Positions 9,446 through 18,054 are shown, counted from the stretch's first letter. The stretch: 64,000 bases of DNA from Hyphomicrobiaceae bacterium (GCA_022842785.1 JALHOW010000005.1:248001-312000); one strand, 5' to 3'. A program made the numbers and translations. The notes: a model not told the origin generated them from the letters alone.

Positions 9446-9931
9446 TCAAGGGCTACCGGCGGCTGGTGCCGCTGGTGCCTGCTGAGGTGCAGGCTCCCCA
9501 AATGCCGCTGGCCGAACGGCCTCGAGCGCCACGAGTCCCACTTTGAGATAGCCGGCCGCGCGGAGCTGATCGAGCACGGCAATCAGCTCGCCATAAGGCA
9601 CGGTCTTGTCGGCGCGCAGAAAGAGGCGCGTATCGCGATTGCCGTTCGTCACGCGCGCGACCGTCGTCAGGAACATCGGCTTTCCGACTGTATCCTCGCC
9701 GACGGCGATCTCGAGGTTCGCCTTGATCGTCACGTAGATGGGCTTTTCCGGGCGCGGCTGCGGCTTCGCCGATGCTGCCGGAAGCTGCACGGCGATGTCG
9801 ACCGTCGAGAGTGGCGCCGCCACCATGAACACGATCAGCAGCACGAGGATCACGTCGATGAACGGCGTGACGTTGATCTCGTGCATCTCGTCGTCGTCGC
9901 CATCCTCTCTGTCGCGAATACCGCCCGCCAT
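9446..9931 (-). CDS. exbD: biopolymer transporter ExbD
   Basis: This is a 161-residue ExbD of the TonB-ExbB-ExbD complex, which couples the proton gradient to outer-membrane transport. The signature MHEINVTPFIDVILVLLIVF (16-35) contains the essential membrane aspartate (Asp26). A short periplasmic domain follows (TRLFLRADKTVPYGELIAVL). The C-terminus is an Ala/Pro tail, probably disordered. Its ATG overlaps the TAA stop of exbB by one base (TAATG), so the two are co-translated. No tonB is visible nearby. Confidence 0.96.
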   Translation of the reverse strand: MAGGIRDREDGDDDEMHEINVTPFIDVILVLLIVFMVAAPLSTVDIAVQLPAASAKPQPRPEKPIYVTIKANLEIAVGEDTVGKPMFLTTVARVTNGNRDTRLFLRADKTVPYGELIAVLDQLRAAGYLKVGLVALEAVRPAAFGEPAPQQAPAAPAAGSP

Positions 9932-10935
9932 TAGGCCTGCCCCCGTCGCGCAAGCACTACGGGCGGCCGGTTCGCGGCGCGGCGATCGATGTCGCGCGAC
10001 ACGAGCCGCTCGACTTCATCGCTCGTCTCGCGCACGAGCGCCCGGTAGCCGGCAATCGAGCGGCTGAGCTGGTTGTAGAGGATTACTGCTGGAATGGCGG
10101 CGACGAGACCGATGCCCGTCGCGAGCAAGGCTTCGGCGATACCGGGCGCAACGACCGCAAGGCTCGTCGTCTGCGACTTCGAAATGCCGATGAAGCTGTT
10201 CATGATGCCCCAGACCGTGCCGAAGAGACCGACGAAGGGTGACGTCGCTCCGACAGTGGCGAGAAAGCTCATGCCGCGCCGCATGCGCCGCGTCAGCGCC
10301 GCATCGAGGCCGGAAAGGCGCGAGGCCACGCGCTCCTTGAGCCCGGCGCCGTTCAGCACGTCCTCCGAGAGCTCGATCTCTGCGTGCGCGACCCTCACCA
10401 TGCCTTTCGCGACAGCCGTCCGCCGCGTCAGATGCATGGCCGCCGAATCGAGTGATGGCTCTTCGGCGAGAGCCCTGAGCCCGCGACGCAGCGAGATGCG
10501 CGCCGTCATCAGCTCCATGAGCTTCGCAAGCCAGACCGTCCAGACGCCGAGCGAGGCGATCGCGAGACCGACCATCACCGCTTTCACGACGATGTCCGCC
10601 GCCATGAACATGCCCCAGGGCGAAAGGTCGTGGGGCAGCTGCTGCGATCGTTCGATACCAGCTGGCGGGAGGGCAATCGGCGCCCCCGGAGCTGAGCCCG
10701 CCGCATCGCTAAAGGGCGGCGCTTCGCCTGACGTGGGTGCCGGCACTGTCGTCGGGAGATCGACCGCCGGGCCGGGAGTGACCGAAGCTGGCGGCGCAGG
10801 AGGCGGCTGCGTCGTCTGCGCGCTTTCTCGAGTCGGCGCCTGAGGCACCGCCTGGGCGAAGGCCGGCACCTGCGAGAGGGTTGTTGCCAGGAGCAGTCCC
10901 ATCGCAAGACGAGCGCAGAAAACGGTGGTCCTCAC
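9931..10935 (-). CDS. exbB: MotA/TolQ/ExbB proton channel family protein ExbB
   Basis: This 334-residue protein starts with a cleavable signal peptide (AMGLLLATTLSQVPAFAQA) and a Pro/Ala-rich periplasmic linker of about 90 residues. The ExbB core follows, with three membrane segments and the conserved FLATVGATSPFVGLFGTVWG block and GIAEALLATGIGLVAAIPA helix. The long N-terminal extension is usual for alphaproteobacterial ExbB. GTG 10935 was chosen because AAGGGGAA lies 6-13 bases upstream and it begins the signal peptide directly; the frame stays open to 11040. It forms an operon with exbD. Confidence 0.94.
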   Translation of the reverse strand: MRTTVFCARLAMGLLLATTLSQVPAFAQAVPQAPTRESAQTTQPPPAPPASVTPGPAVDLPTTVPAPTSGEAPPFSDAAGSAPGAPIALPPAGIERSQQLPHDLSPWGMFMAADIVVKAVMVGLAIASLGVWTVWLAKLMELMTARISLRRGLRALAEEPSLDSAAMHLTRRTAVAKGMVRVAHAEIELSEDVLNGAGLKERVASRLSGLDAALTRRMRRGMSFLATVGATSPFVGLFGTVWGIMNSFIGISKSQTTSLAVVAPGIAEALLATGIGLVAAIPAVILYNQLSRSIAGYRALVRETSDEVERLVSRDIDRRAANRPPVVLARRGQA

Positions 10936-11523
10936 GCAGCTTTCCCCTTGTGCGGCTGTGTGGGCGACATGCCGCCCTATCGATCGGAGGAACGCCCCCG
11001 CGAAGGGCGCCCGGCGCGAGGTGGCTCGTGCCACCCACAAGGCTTTGCTACATTTGATGACTCCGGTAGTCTAGTTTTAGTTTGCCGCAGCGCCTTCCGC
11101 ATGGTGGGCAGCTGGCAGCGCATGGCCAACGCCTGCGATTATACTTGACTCCTTAAGTATAGATAAGTCTTTTCATCTCGTGCTTGCCGGGTCCCGGCAG
11201 CATGTGGGTCCGACGCCTGACGGGGCAGCAAAGGACCCGGATGCGATATGGAGGCGTCGTCCGAGGGGGGATGGCTCCTCCGTGTGAGCCGGTCTCGTGG
11301 TCGCAGCGGCGCTGCGCGTCGTCCTCGCAGGGCTCCTTGCCTCCCTGCCGAAGGACGACTGAGGCGCCGCTCGGCTTGGCTGGCCGCCCCCGCGGGTGCC
11401 CGGGCATGACATGATCCCCCGATCATGTGTCGGGCATCCGCGGGAGAGTTCCCCGAGATAGCCCATGGCTTGCAGCGTCACCGGATCATGACAGTATGTG
11501 CTGTCGTCACTCCGGAGATTTCC
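10936..11523. other. divergent intergenic region (exbB / iron alcohol dehydrogenase)
   Basis: These 588 bases separate exbB (minus) from the dehydrogenase gene (plus). No credible gene was found: short frames at 10948-11148, 11139-11426 and 11184-11414 lack family resemblance. Two dyads are present: ATACTT/AAGTAT with 8-base spacing (11141-11160), and ACATGATC-CCCC-GATCATGT (11409-11428), about 95 bases before the dehydrogenase start. Either could be an operator. I saw no clear Fur, Irr or RirA box. Confidence 0.5.
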
Positions 11524-12657
11524 ATGGCGCTCATCAACTACATCGTGCCCGTCGAGTTCGACTTCGGCGCCATCAAGACATTGCCGGCGGAATGCGGCGC
11601 GCTCGGCATGAGCCGCGTGCTGCTCGTGACGGACAAGAGATTGCGCGCAGCGGGCCTCGTCGACCGCATTCTGGAGTTGCTGAGGCCGGCCATCGACGTC
11701 GAGGTCTTCGACGACGTGCCGACCAATCCGACCGAAGCCGCGACGCTCGCGGCTGCCGAGCGCTACAAAGCCACGAGCCGCAATGGCATTGTTGCGCTCG
11801 GCGGCGGCTCTCCGCTCGATCTTGCCAAAGCCGCAGCGCTCATGGCCTCGCACCCAGGCCCGCTGGCGCAGTACGCCTTCATTCTCGGCGGCCTGCCGAA
11901 GATCACCGCTGCCGCACCGCCCGTTATCGCCGTTCCGACGACGGCCGGCACAGGCAGCGAAGTCGGGCGCGGCGCCATCATCACGCTGGCGGACACGCGC
12001 AAACTCTCGTTCTCGAGCCCTCACATCGCGCCCAGGAAGGCAATTAACGATCCCGAACTGACGCTCGGCCTGCCGCCAGGTCTCACTGCTGCAACGGGCA
12101 TGGACGCCCTCACGCATTGCATCGAGACCTTCATATCGCAGCGCATCAACCCGCCGGCCGATGCCATTGCGCTCGACGGTGCCGAGCGTGCGTGGAAGTG
12201 GATCGAGAAAGCGACGAGCGAACCCGGCAATCGCGAAGCACGCTGGCACATGATGATGGCCTCGATGCACGGCGCGCTCGCCTTTCAGAAAGGGCTTGGC
12301 GCGGTGCACGCCATGTCGCATCCGCTCGGCGGCATCAGCGAGGTTTCGTTGCATCACGGCACGCTCAATGCGGTCATCCTGCCGACAGTACTGCGTTTCA
12401 ATGCCGATCATGTCGGCGAGAAGTACGCAACGCTGAAGCGGGTGTTCGGTCTACCTGCGAGCGCCGATTTGCCTGATGCCATCGCCGCGCTGAGTGCCCG
12501 CCTTGGCCTGCCGCCGAACCTCAAAGCCATGGGCGTGCCGAAGAGCGTCTTCCCGCGCATGGTCGAGGGTGCCATGGCGGATCATTGCACACCGTCGAAC
12601 CCGCGCCCGCCGACGCCGGCGGACTACGCAAGGCTCTTCGAGGACTGTTGGGAATAG
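11524..12657 (+). CDS. iron-containing alcohol dehydrogenase
   Basis: This 377-residue group III metal-dependent alcohol dehydrogenase oxidises a primary or secondary alcohol with NAD(P). It has the cofactor loop GGGSPLDLAK (about residues 94-103), TTAGTGSEVG, and all four metal ligands: Asp and His in GMDALTHCIE, His in AVHAMSHPLGG and His in SLHHGTLNAV. ATG 11524 with CGGAGA five bases upstream is preferred over the longer frame from 11425. A palindromic repeat separates it from the enolase-superfamily gene on the same strand. The substrate cannot be told from the sequence; maleylacetate reductase is less likely given the conserved metal ligands. Confidence 0.92.
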   Translation: MALINYIVPVEFDFGAIKTLPAECGALGMSRVLLVTDKRLRAAGLVDRILELLRPAIDVEVFDDVPTNPTEAATLAAAERYKATSRNGIVALGGGSPLDLAKAAALMASHPGPLAQYAFILGGLPKITAAAPPVIAVPTTAGTGSEVGRGAIITLADTRKLSFSSPHIAPRKAINDPELTLGLPPGLTAATGMDALTHCIETFISQRINPPADAIALDGAERAWKWIEKATSEPGNREARWHMMMASMHGALAFQKGLGAVHAMSHPLGGISEVSLHHGTLNAVILPTVLRFNADHVGEKYATLKRVFGLPASADLPDAIAALSARLGLPPNLKAMGVPKSVFPRMVEGAMADHCTPSNPRPPTPADYARLFEDCWE

Positions 12658-12660
12658 TTC

Positions 12661-12786
12661 CTTCTCCCCGCACTTGCGGGGAGAAGGTTAGGATGAGGGG
12701 CGGCGCCACTTGCCAACGTCAGCGTTCGCCGCCGCCCCTCACCCCGACCCTCTCCCCATTGAAGACAATGGGGAGAGGGGGAAGCG
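12661..12786. repeat. intergenic palindromic repeat element
   Basis: Two perfect hairpins lie at the ends: CTTCTCCCCGC-ACTT-GCGGGGAGAAG (12661-12686) and a 14-bp stem with loop AAGA (12748-12779). The bases between them, GATGAGGGGCGGCG and CGCCGCCCCTCACC, are also inverted with respect to each other, so the unit is a nested palindrome. Elements with this wording are common between genes in Hyphomicrobiales genomes. It may also end transcription from the dehydrogenase gene. Confidence 0.85.
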
Positions 12787-12832
12787 ATGCGGTAACGCAC
12801 TCAACAAAGAAACATCACGGGAGAAGAACGCC

Positions 12833-13924
12833 ATGGCGGCCATCGAGAAGATCGAGACCGGATTTTACCGCGTACCGCTACCGGTACCACTCTCGGACTC
12901 CACACATGGCACCATGACCTCATTCGAGCTGATCACGGCCCGCGTGCGCGATACCGACGGAGCGGAGGGCGTCGGATACACCTACACGACCGGGCACAAT
13001 GGCGGCGCCGTCGCTCGCCTGCTCGCGCGCGACATTCCCGAGATCGTCGGCAGCGACGATGCTGATCGCATCGAACGGCTCTGGCAGAAGGTCTGGTGGG
13101 GTTTGCACTACGGCGGGCGCGGCGGCCCGAGCGTGCTCGCGCAATCCGCCTTCGACATGGCACTGTGGGATCTCAAGGCGCGTCGCGCGAACCTGCCGCT
13201 CTGGCGCTTACTCGGTGGACATGATCCGGCCGTGCCCTGCTATGCCGGCGGTATCGATCTCCATCTCTCCGTCGACGACCTCATCAAGGAGCACGACGCC
13301 AATCTCGCGAGGGGCTTCCGCGCCATTAAGATGAAGGCGGGCCGCCCGCGCATGTCGGAGGATGTCGAGCGCATCAAAGGACTGCGCGGCTATCTCGGCG
13401 AAGGCTTCCCGCTCATGGCGGACGCGAACATGGCCTGGACGGCCGACGAAGCCATTCGCCGCGCGCGGGCCTTCGAGCCTTACGGCCTCGTCTGGCTCGA
13501 GGAGCCGATCATTCCCGATGATGTCGCCGGTCATGCGCGCGTCGTCGCTCACGGCGGCGTACCGATCGCGACGGGGGAGAACCTGCGCTCGCTCTACGAG
13601 TTCAAAGCCCTGATTGCGGCGGGCGGCGTCAGCTTCCCGGAGCCGGACGTGACCAACTGCGGCGGTATCACCGTCTTCATGAAGGTTGCGCACCTCGCCG
13701 AGGCCTTCAATCTGCCCGTCACCTCACACGGCGCGCACGATGTATCGGTGCACCTGCTCGCGGCCTGCCCCAACCGCAGTTTCCTCGAAATTCACGGTTT
13801 CGGTCTCGACCGCTACATCGGAGAGCCGCTGCCGCTCCGCGAAGGCAACGCCATCGCGCCGGACCGGCCCGGGCACGGCGTCAGTTTCGATTGGGCAGGC
13901 CTCGGCAAGCACGCGTCGCCATAG
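12833..13924 (+). CDS. enolase-superfamily mandelate racemase / muconate-lactonizing-type enzyme
   Basis: This 363-residue enzyme abstracts a proton alpha to a carboxylate. It has the capping domain N-terminus, FDMALWDLKARRANLPLWRL at its end, the catalytic Lys pair in IKMKAG (about 164-168), metal ligands Asp (MADANMAW), Glu (WLEEP) and Glu (ATGEN), and the Asp-His dyad EPDVTNCGG / SHGAHD, which places it in the mandelate racemase subgroup (sugar-acid dehydratase or racemase). ATG 12833 has GGGAGAAG seven bases upstream; the frame is open from 12710 through the repeat, which is not coding. The substrate is unknown. Confidence 0.92.
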   Translation: MAAIEKIETGFYRVPLPVPLSDSTHGTMTSFELITARVRDTDGAEGVGYTYTTGHNGGAVARLLARDIPEIVGSDDADRIERLWQKVWWGLHYGGRGGPSVLAQSAFDMALWDLKARRANLPLWRLLGGHDPAVPCYAGGIDLHLSVDDLIKEHDANLARGFRAIKMKAGRPRMSEDVERIKGLRGYLGEGFPLMADANMAWTADEAIRRARAFEPYGLVWLEEPIIPDDVAGHARVVAHGGVPIATGENLRSLYEFKALIAAGGVSFPEPDVTNCGGITVFMKVAHLAEAFNLPVTSHGAHDVSVHLLAACPNRSFLEIHGFGLDRYIGEPLPLREGNAIAPDRPGHGVSFDWAGLGKHASP

Positions 13925-13936
13925 AAGGCAGGCTCG

Positions 13937-14128
13937 TCATCGGGATTTGGCGACGCGCTCGGGCTTTCCCTTGCGCTTCGTCTTGGCCATTTTCCTGAGT
14001 TCGACCTCGCTCATGCTCTCGACCATCTCGCGCGAAGCGCCCTTGAGTTTGCTCTTCTTGAGCTCGCCGCGCTTGGCAGCCAGCGCCGCGCCGGCCGCCT
14101 TCTGCTGTGCCTTAGATTTGGCTGGCAT
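13937..14128 (-). CDS. DUF3008 family small basic protein
   Basis: This is a 63-residue, very lysine-rich protein. The N-terminus MPAKSKAQQKAAGAALAAKR and the C-terminal KTKRKGKPE match the DUF3008 family, small proteins of unknown function in many proteobacteria. The 12-base gap to the convergent enolase-superfamily gene leaves no room for a terminator. It is divergent from sodC and might share the stress promoter region between them. Confidence 0.88.
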   Translation of the reverse strand: MPAKSKAQQKAAGAALAAKRGELKKSKLKGASREMVESMSEVELRKMAKTKRKGKPERVAKSR

Positions 14129-14190
14129 GGCCGTTCTCCGCTAGAGTTGATGAAGCCCCAACGCGCGCACGTGCTGCTTCGTTCGGGCCG

Positions 14191-14215
14191 GGAACATTTC
14201 GCCGTTGCGATGGTT
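14191..14215 (+). promoter_or_regulatory. possible EcfG-type general-stress promoter of sodC
   Basis: GGAAC (14191-14195) is followed, after 16 bases, by GGTT (14212-14215). This is close to the alphaproteobacterial EcfG promoter GGAAC-N16/17-CGTT, with one mismatch in the -10 element. It ends 30 bases before the sodC ATG. The reverse strand carries a weaker version pointing to the DUF3008 gene. Confidence 0.4.
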
Positions 14216-14245
14216 CGCCAATAATCAGCATCTGGGAGGTTGGAT

Positions 14246-14758
14246 ATGTTCAGGCCCTTGCTCGCTTGTGTCAGTGCAGTTGCTCTCGCCGCGACAGCGG
14301 CTGTCGCGCAGGACACCACGACCGCCACGGCGACATTCATCAGTAAGGCCGGCAAGGAGAGCGGCACCGCGAAGCTCACCGGCACCGAGAAGGGTGTCCT
14401 CATCGAGATCGAGGTGAACGGTCTTCCGGCAGGGCAGTGGGTTGCCTTCCATGTGCACGAGACCGGCTCATGCGAGCACGCAGGTGGTCACATGTCCGCC
14501 GGCGGTCATTTCAATCCGGCCAAGGCAGCGCACGGCTTCAATGACGCCAAGGGCCCACATGCCGGCGACATGCCGAACCAGTACGTGGCAGCCGACGGCT
14601 CACTCAAGGCCCAGGTCTTCAACAGCTTCGTCCGCCTCGACAAGGGCGACACGGCCATTCGCGGCAAGGCCTTGATGATCCACGGCAAGGCCGACGACTA
14701 CAAGACCCAGCCGACCGGCGATGCGGGTGACCGTCAGGCCTGCGGCGTGATCAAATAG
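14246..14758 (+). CDS. sodC: superoxide dismutase [Cu-Zn], periplasmic
   Basis: SodC converts superoxide to peroxide and oxygen in the periplasm. The 170-residue protein has a signal peptide ending at AVA|Q (about residue 21). The copper and zinc ligands are seen in VAFHVHETGSCEHAGGH and GGHFNPAKAAHG, and the last copper histidine in ALMIHGKADDY; the disulfide cysteines are in GSCEH and RQACGVIK. ATG 14246 has GGGAGG six bases upstream; a TTG two codons earlier is less likely. A hairpin follows the gene. Confidence 0.97.
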   Translation: MFRPLLACVSAVALAATAAVAQDTTTATATFISKAGKESGTAKLTGTEKGVLIEIEVNGLPAGQWVAFHVHETGSCEHAGGHMSAGGHFNPAKAAHGFNDAKGPHAGDMPNQYVAADGSLKAQVFNSFVRLDKGDTAIRGKALMIHGKADDYKTQPTGDAGDRQACGVIK

Positions 14759-14811
14759 GTTGCTGCTTCAGGTCGGGCATATAGTCGATGTGCTCGACCT
14801 AGCATCCGGGA

Positions 14812-14857
14812 AGGCCCCGCGCCGCGCTCATGCCCTGTATGCGCGGCGCGGCGGCCT
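14812..14857. terminator. GC-rich hairpin between convergent genes
   Basis: AGGCC-CGCGCCGCGC and its complement GCGCGGCGCG-GGCCT form a long imperfect stem with a 13-base loop. It lies after sodC and overlaps the 3' end of the small minus-strand gene. There is no T-tract, so it may act as a pause or processing site rather than a classical terminator. Confidence 0.4.
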
Positions 14858-15049
14858 GTGACCTCGCGCGTTTAGCGGAACTTCGTCGATGAATGGACTG
14901 ATCGCATCGTCGTCATCATCGAGGGGAACGTAGCAAGGCAGCTCCGCATAGTGCGGGTCGGCGTCATGCGCGAACCAGTCGCCTGCAAGTGCATCCAGAT
15001 CGATCACATCGATCACCTCGTCGAATGGCTCAAATGCCCTTTCGTCCAC
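14828..15049 (-). CDS. hypothetical small acidic protein
   Basis: This 73-residue frame starts at GTG 15049 with AGGAG seven to eight bases upstream, a good ribosome site. The N-terminal two thirds are rich in Asp and Glu (DEVIDVIDLDALAGDW, PLDDDDDAISPFIDE); the last 15 residues are basic (RGHRPPRRAYRA). No family was recognised, and there is no signal peptide or membrane segment. The charge split could suit a nucleic-acid or protein-binding factor, but that is only a guess. The frame can be extended to 15121. Confidence 0.5.
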   Translation of the reverse strand: MDERAFEPFDEVIDVIDLDALAGDWFAHDADPHYAELPCYVPLDDDDDAISPFIDEVPLNARGHRPPRRAYRA

Positions 15050-15164
15050 GGACCAGCTCCTAGCTGAGTGCCAACGCGTGCGTGAAGCCATGGCGCATCT
15101 CCATGCAGCCATCATCTCCACGCCGAACGACGCTCAAGGTGGAAGGTTCCATCGGGCAGCAGAT

Positions 15165-16067
15165 TCAGCGCTTCGCGCGCACGAGCCGATCAGCGACGAT
15201 GCCAACGGCAACGAAGCCGATACCGGCGAACTGCACGGGTGTCAGATGCTCGCCAAGGAGGAGGACGCCGATCAGCACGACCGTCACCAGCTCCAGGCTG
15301 ACGATGATCGAATAGCGGCCGGCACTGAGGCGCGGCAGCGCGTAGGCGAACGACGCAATCTGGATGGCGCCACCAATGAGCCCAATAGCCAGCAAACTCG
15401 GCCACGCGGAAGCTGGCGGGATCAACGAGGCGCCGAACAGCAAAGCCGCGATCGTGTATCCAGCCCCGAGCCCCAGATAGATCGAACTCGCGCCCGCGAA
15501 CGGCGATGCCTGCCGTGTGTAGCGGTACGCGATCGCAACATAGATACTGAAGAGGAATGGCGTCGCCACCACACAAATGAAGCCTACCGGGTCGGCATTT
15601 CCCAGGCCAAGCGTCGGCCAGCCGGCGAGCAGGGCGCCGATGAAAATAAGCGTAACGGCGGCGATCGACTGCCACCGGATATGCAGCGAGTAGATATAGC
15701 GATCGAGGGCCAGCGTAATCATCGGGTAGACGAAGAATACCGTGACAACGACACTAGACGGCACGGTCTGCACAGCACGGAAATAGGTGTACGTCTGCGC
15801 GACGCCGAGTGTGATGCCGTTGAGAAAGAGGCCGCGCCCCGCACCGAGCCATTCAGCGCGGAGATTGGGGCTCGTCCACCAAGCCAGGGGAATCAGCACC
15901 GCCAGCGCGATCCAGTAGCGCCAGAAGAGCACGGACGAGACGTCCATGCCGCTCTTGTAGAGGCCGATCGCAAAGTACGGGACTGTGCCGACGAGCGAGG
16001 AGCCGAATGCAGCGGCCACCACGGCACGTGTCTCCCCGCCGGGGCCGGGTTGGGACTGGGCAGACAT
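15165..16067 (-). CDS. EamA/DMT-family transporter
   Basis: This 300-residue membrane protein has about ten hydrophobic helices in two EamA halves (about 15-140 and 160-295), for example SLVGTVPYFAIGLYKSG, VVVTVFFVYPMITLAL, AVTLIFIGALLAGWP and IIVSLELVTVVLIGVLLLGE. The final helix is the typical AGIGFVAVGIVADRL. Members of the drug/metabolite transporter superfamily export amino acids, nucleotides or drugs; the substrate here is unknown. It follows the AidB-like gene on the other side of a 140-base spacer and reads away from it. Confidence 0.92.
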   Translation of the reverse strand: MSAQSQPGPGGETRAVVAAAFGSSLVGTVPYFAIGLYKSGMDVSSVLFWRYWIALAVLIPLAWWTSPNLRAEWLGAGRGLFLNGITLGVAQTYTYFRAVQTVPSSVVVTVFFVYPMITLALDRYIYSLHIRWQSIAAVTLIFIGALLAGWPTLGLGNADPVGFICVVATPFLFSIYVAIAYRYTRQASPFAGASSIYLGLGAGYTIAALLFGASLIPPASAWPSLLAIGLIGGAIQIASFAYALPRLSAGRYSIIVSLELVTVVLIGVLLLGEHLTPVQFAGIGFVAVGIVADRLVRAKR

Positions 16068-16207
16068 CGGGCAACCGGTCTCGGAATTGCGGGGAAGAAG
16101 AACGAAGCAGCGACGAACCGCTGCTTATAACGTCATGCCAAGCGCATGGCGATGTAGCGGGAACGCAGCCGCAGCATTTCTTCGTAAGAAGCTATCGCGA
16201 TCGCATT

Positions 16208-17971
16208 CTAAGCCGCGACGAGCTCTGCGACATCGCGCATCGGCACCGCCGCATCCGCGAGCAGGAGATCCGCTATCCGGTCCTCGCCACGCCCCGCCTC
16301 CAGCGCAAAAGGATCTCGCGCCGCCAGGCGATGATCGAGGACGAGGCGCGAGAGCAGGAGACGGCGGGCATCGCCGCGATGCTTGTGAATGCGGTCGGCT
16401 TCCCAGGCGAGATAGACTGCGCTCGCTACGTGATAGAGCACGCTCGTCGCGCGGCGGGCGTCCGCCTCATTGCTGGCCTCGCGCGCGACACGCTGCGCGA
16501 AGCCGATCGCGGCATCTACATTCTGGCGCAAGCGATCACGGAAGGCCATGGGCACGCCAGGACTGTCATCGAGCCGGGCGGCGAGGTCGGCGGCGAGTGC
16601 CGCCTCGGCACTGTGCCGGCCGACGGCACGGGTCAGCGCGTCGAGGGCGACGATGTTACCCGTCCCCTCCCAGATGGACCCGAGATGGGCGTCGCGCAGA
16701 AGGCGCGCGCAGGCGAATTCCTCGACGTAACCGATGCCGCCGCGGAATTCGAGCGCATCGCCCGTCATCTTCCGAGCGTCGCGCGTCGAGCGATACTTGA
16801 GCACGGGCGTCAGCATCCGCACGAGAGTCGCAGCTTCCTGACTGCCCCCGAGTTCGGCGCGATCGAGCGCATCTGCCGTGACGAAGCACATGGAGAGCGC
16901 CTGCTCCAGCGGCAGAATGAGCTTCAGAAGCTGGCGCCGTGCGAGCGGCAGCTCGATGATCCTACGTCCGAATGCGCGGCGGCCGTGCGCGACAGTCAGC
17001 GCGTCGTGTAGCGCACGCCGCATGAGCGCCGTCGATTTCACGCCATTCGACAGGCGCGACCAGTTGACCATCTCGGCCATCTGCACGAAGCCGCGATCGA
17101 GGCGGCCGACGGCATATGCGACCGCACCCTCGAGCTTGATCTCACCCGAGGCCATGGAGCGCGTGCCGAGCTTATCCTTGAGGCGCACGATCCGATAGCT
17201 GTTGACGCTGCCATCATCGAGATGGCGCGGCATGAGGAAGAGACCGACACCGCGCGTGCCGCCGACGGCGCCTTCGGGACGCGCCAGCAGCATCGCGATT
17301 TCGGCATCGGCATTCGAGCAGAACCACTTGTCGCCGGTGAGGCGCCAGTGATCTCCCTCGGGCTTGGCGATCGTCGTCAGGCTGCCGACGTCGGAGCCAC
17401 CTTCCTTCTCGGTCATGAACTGCGCGCCCTGCGTGAGGCGGCTCATGTCCGTCTCGGTGAGGCGGTCGAGGTACTTGGCCTTGAGGGCATCGTCGCCGTA
17501 GCGCGAGAGCAGCATGGCTGCGCCGTCCGTCACATTGAGCGGGCAGCCCATGCCGAACTCGGCCTGATTGAAGAGATACGTAAAGGCGTGCTTCGCGGCG
17601 GCAGGATACGTCCCGGACCAGCCGAGAATGCCCTTCCTGTGCGACATCGCGTGAATGCCGAACTCGCCGAAGCCGACGCGCTCGAGCTCTCGATAGGCCG
17701 GGTGATACTCGATGTGCTGCACGTCATTGCCGAAGCGGTCGCGCGCATGGAGGACCGGCGGGTGGCGATCGGCAAGCCGCGCGCAATTGTCGAGATGGTC
17801 GCCCGCCAACGCGCCGAGGCGATCGAGATGCGGCTCGATGTGGGTGAGCGTGTCCTGCGGCAGGTGGATGCGCAGCAGGTCCATGAGCGAGGGATCGGCG
17901 CGAAAGAAGTTGAGCCCTGTGGTGTCGGGCGCGATCGCACCGGTCGAGACCTTCGTTTCCGTGATTGTCAT
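16208..17971 (-). CDS. acyl-CoA dehydrogenase family protein, AidB-like
   Basis: This is a 587-residue FAD-dependent acyl-CoA dehydrogenase homologue of the AidB branch, longer than ordinary members (about 380-400). It has the family motifs GAQFMTEKEGGSDVGS, DKWFCSNADAEI, the arginine-rich RVVEL/FGRRIIELPLARRQL part, and GGIGYVEEFACARLLRDA followed by IWEGTGNIVALD, the AidB-type active-site region. AidB of E. coli protects DNA from alkylation; other members may act on isovaleryl-CoA-like substrates. GGGAG lies 11 bases before ATG 17971. It is followed by EamA and preceded by the PraR-like gene, all on the minus strand. Confidence 0.92.
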   Translation of the reverse strand: MTITETKVSTGAIAPDTTGLNFFRADPSLMDLLRIHLPQDTLTHIEPHLDRLGALAGDHLDNCARLADRHPPVLHARDRFGNDVQHIEYHPAYRELERVGFGEFGIHAMSHRKGILGWSGTYPAAAKHAFTYLFNQAEFGMGCPLNVTDGAAMLLSRYGDDALKAKYLDRLTETDMSRLTQGAQFMTEKEGGSDVGSLTTIAKPEGDHWRLTGDKWFCSNADAEIAMLLARPEGAVGGTRGVGLFLMPRHLDDGSVNSYRIVRLKDKLGTRSMASGEIKLEGAVAYAVGRLDRGFVQMAEMVNWSRLSNGVKSTALMRRALHDALTVAHGRRAFGRRIIELPLARRQLLKLILPLEQALSMCFVTADALDRAELGGSQEAATLVRMLTPVLKYRSTRDARKMTGDALEFRGGIGYVEEFACARLLRDAHLGSIWEGTGNIVALDALTRAVGRHSAEAALAADLAARLDDSPGVPMAFRDRLRQNVDAAIGFAQRVAREASNEADARRATSVLYHVASAVYLAWEADRIHKHRGDARRLLLSRLVLDHRLAARDPFALEAGRGEDRIADLLLADAAVPMRDVAELVAA

Positions 17972-18054
17972 GTGCGCTCCACTCCCAAATGGACAGCAGG
18001 CTGCTACCGATGGCCAGCCACCGGCGCCGCTCTTCTTCGCTGGTTCAGCCGATA

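Noticed and set aside
11139-11426. Frames on both strands in the exbB / alcohol dehydrogenase spacer
   Set aside because: Arg/Pro-rich translations without motifs; they look like chance frames in GC-rich DNA.
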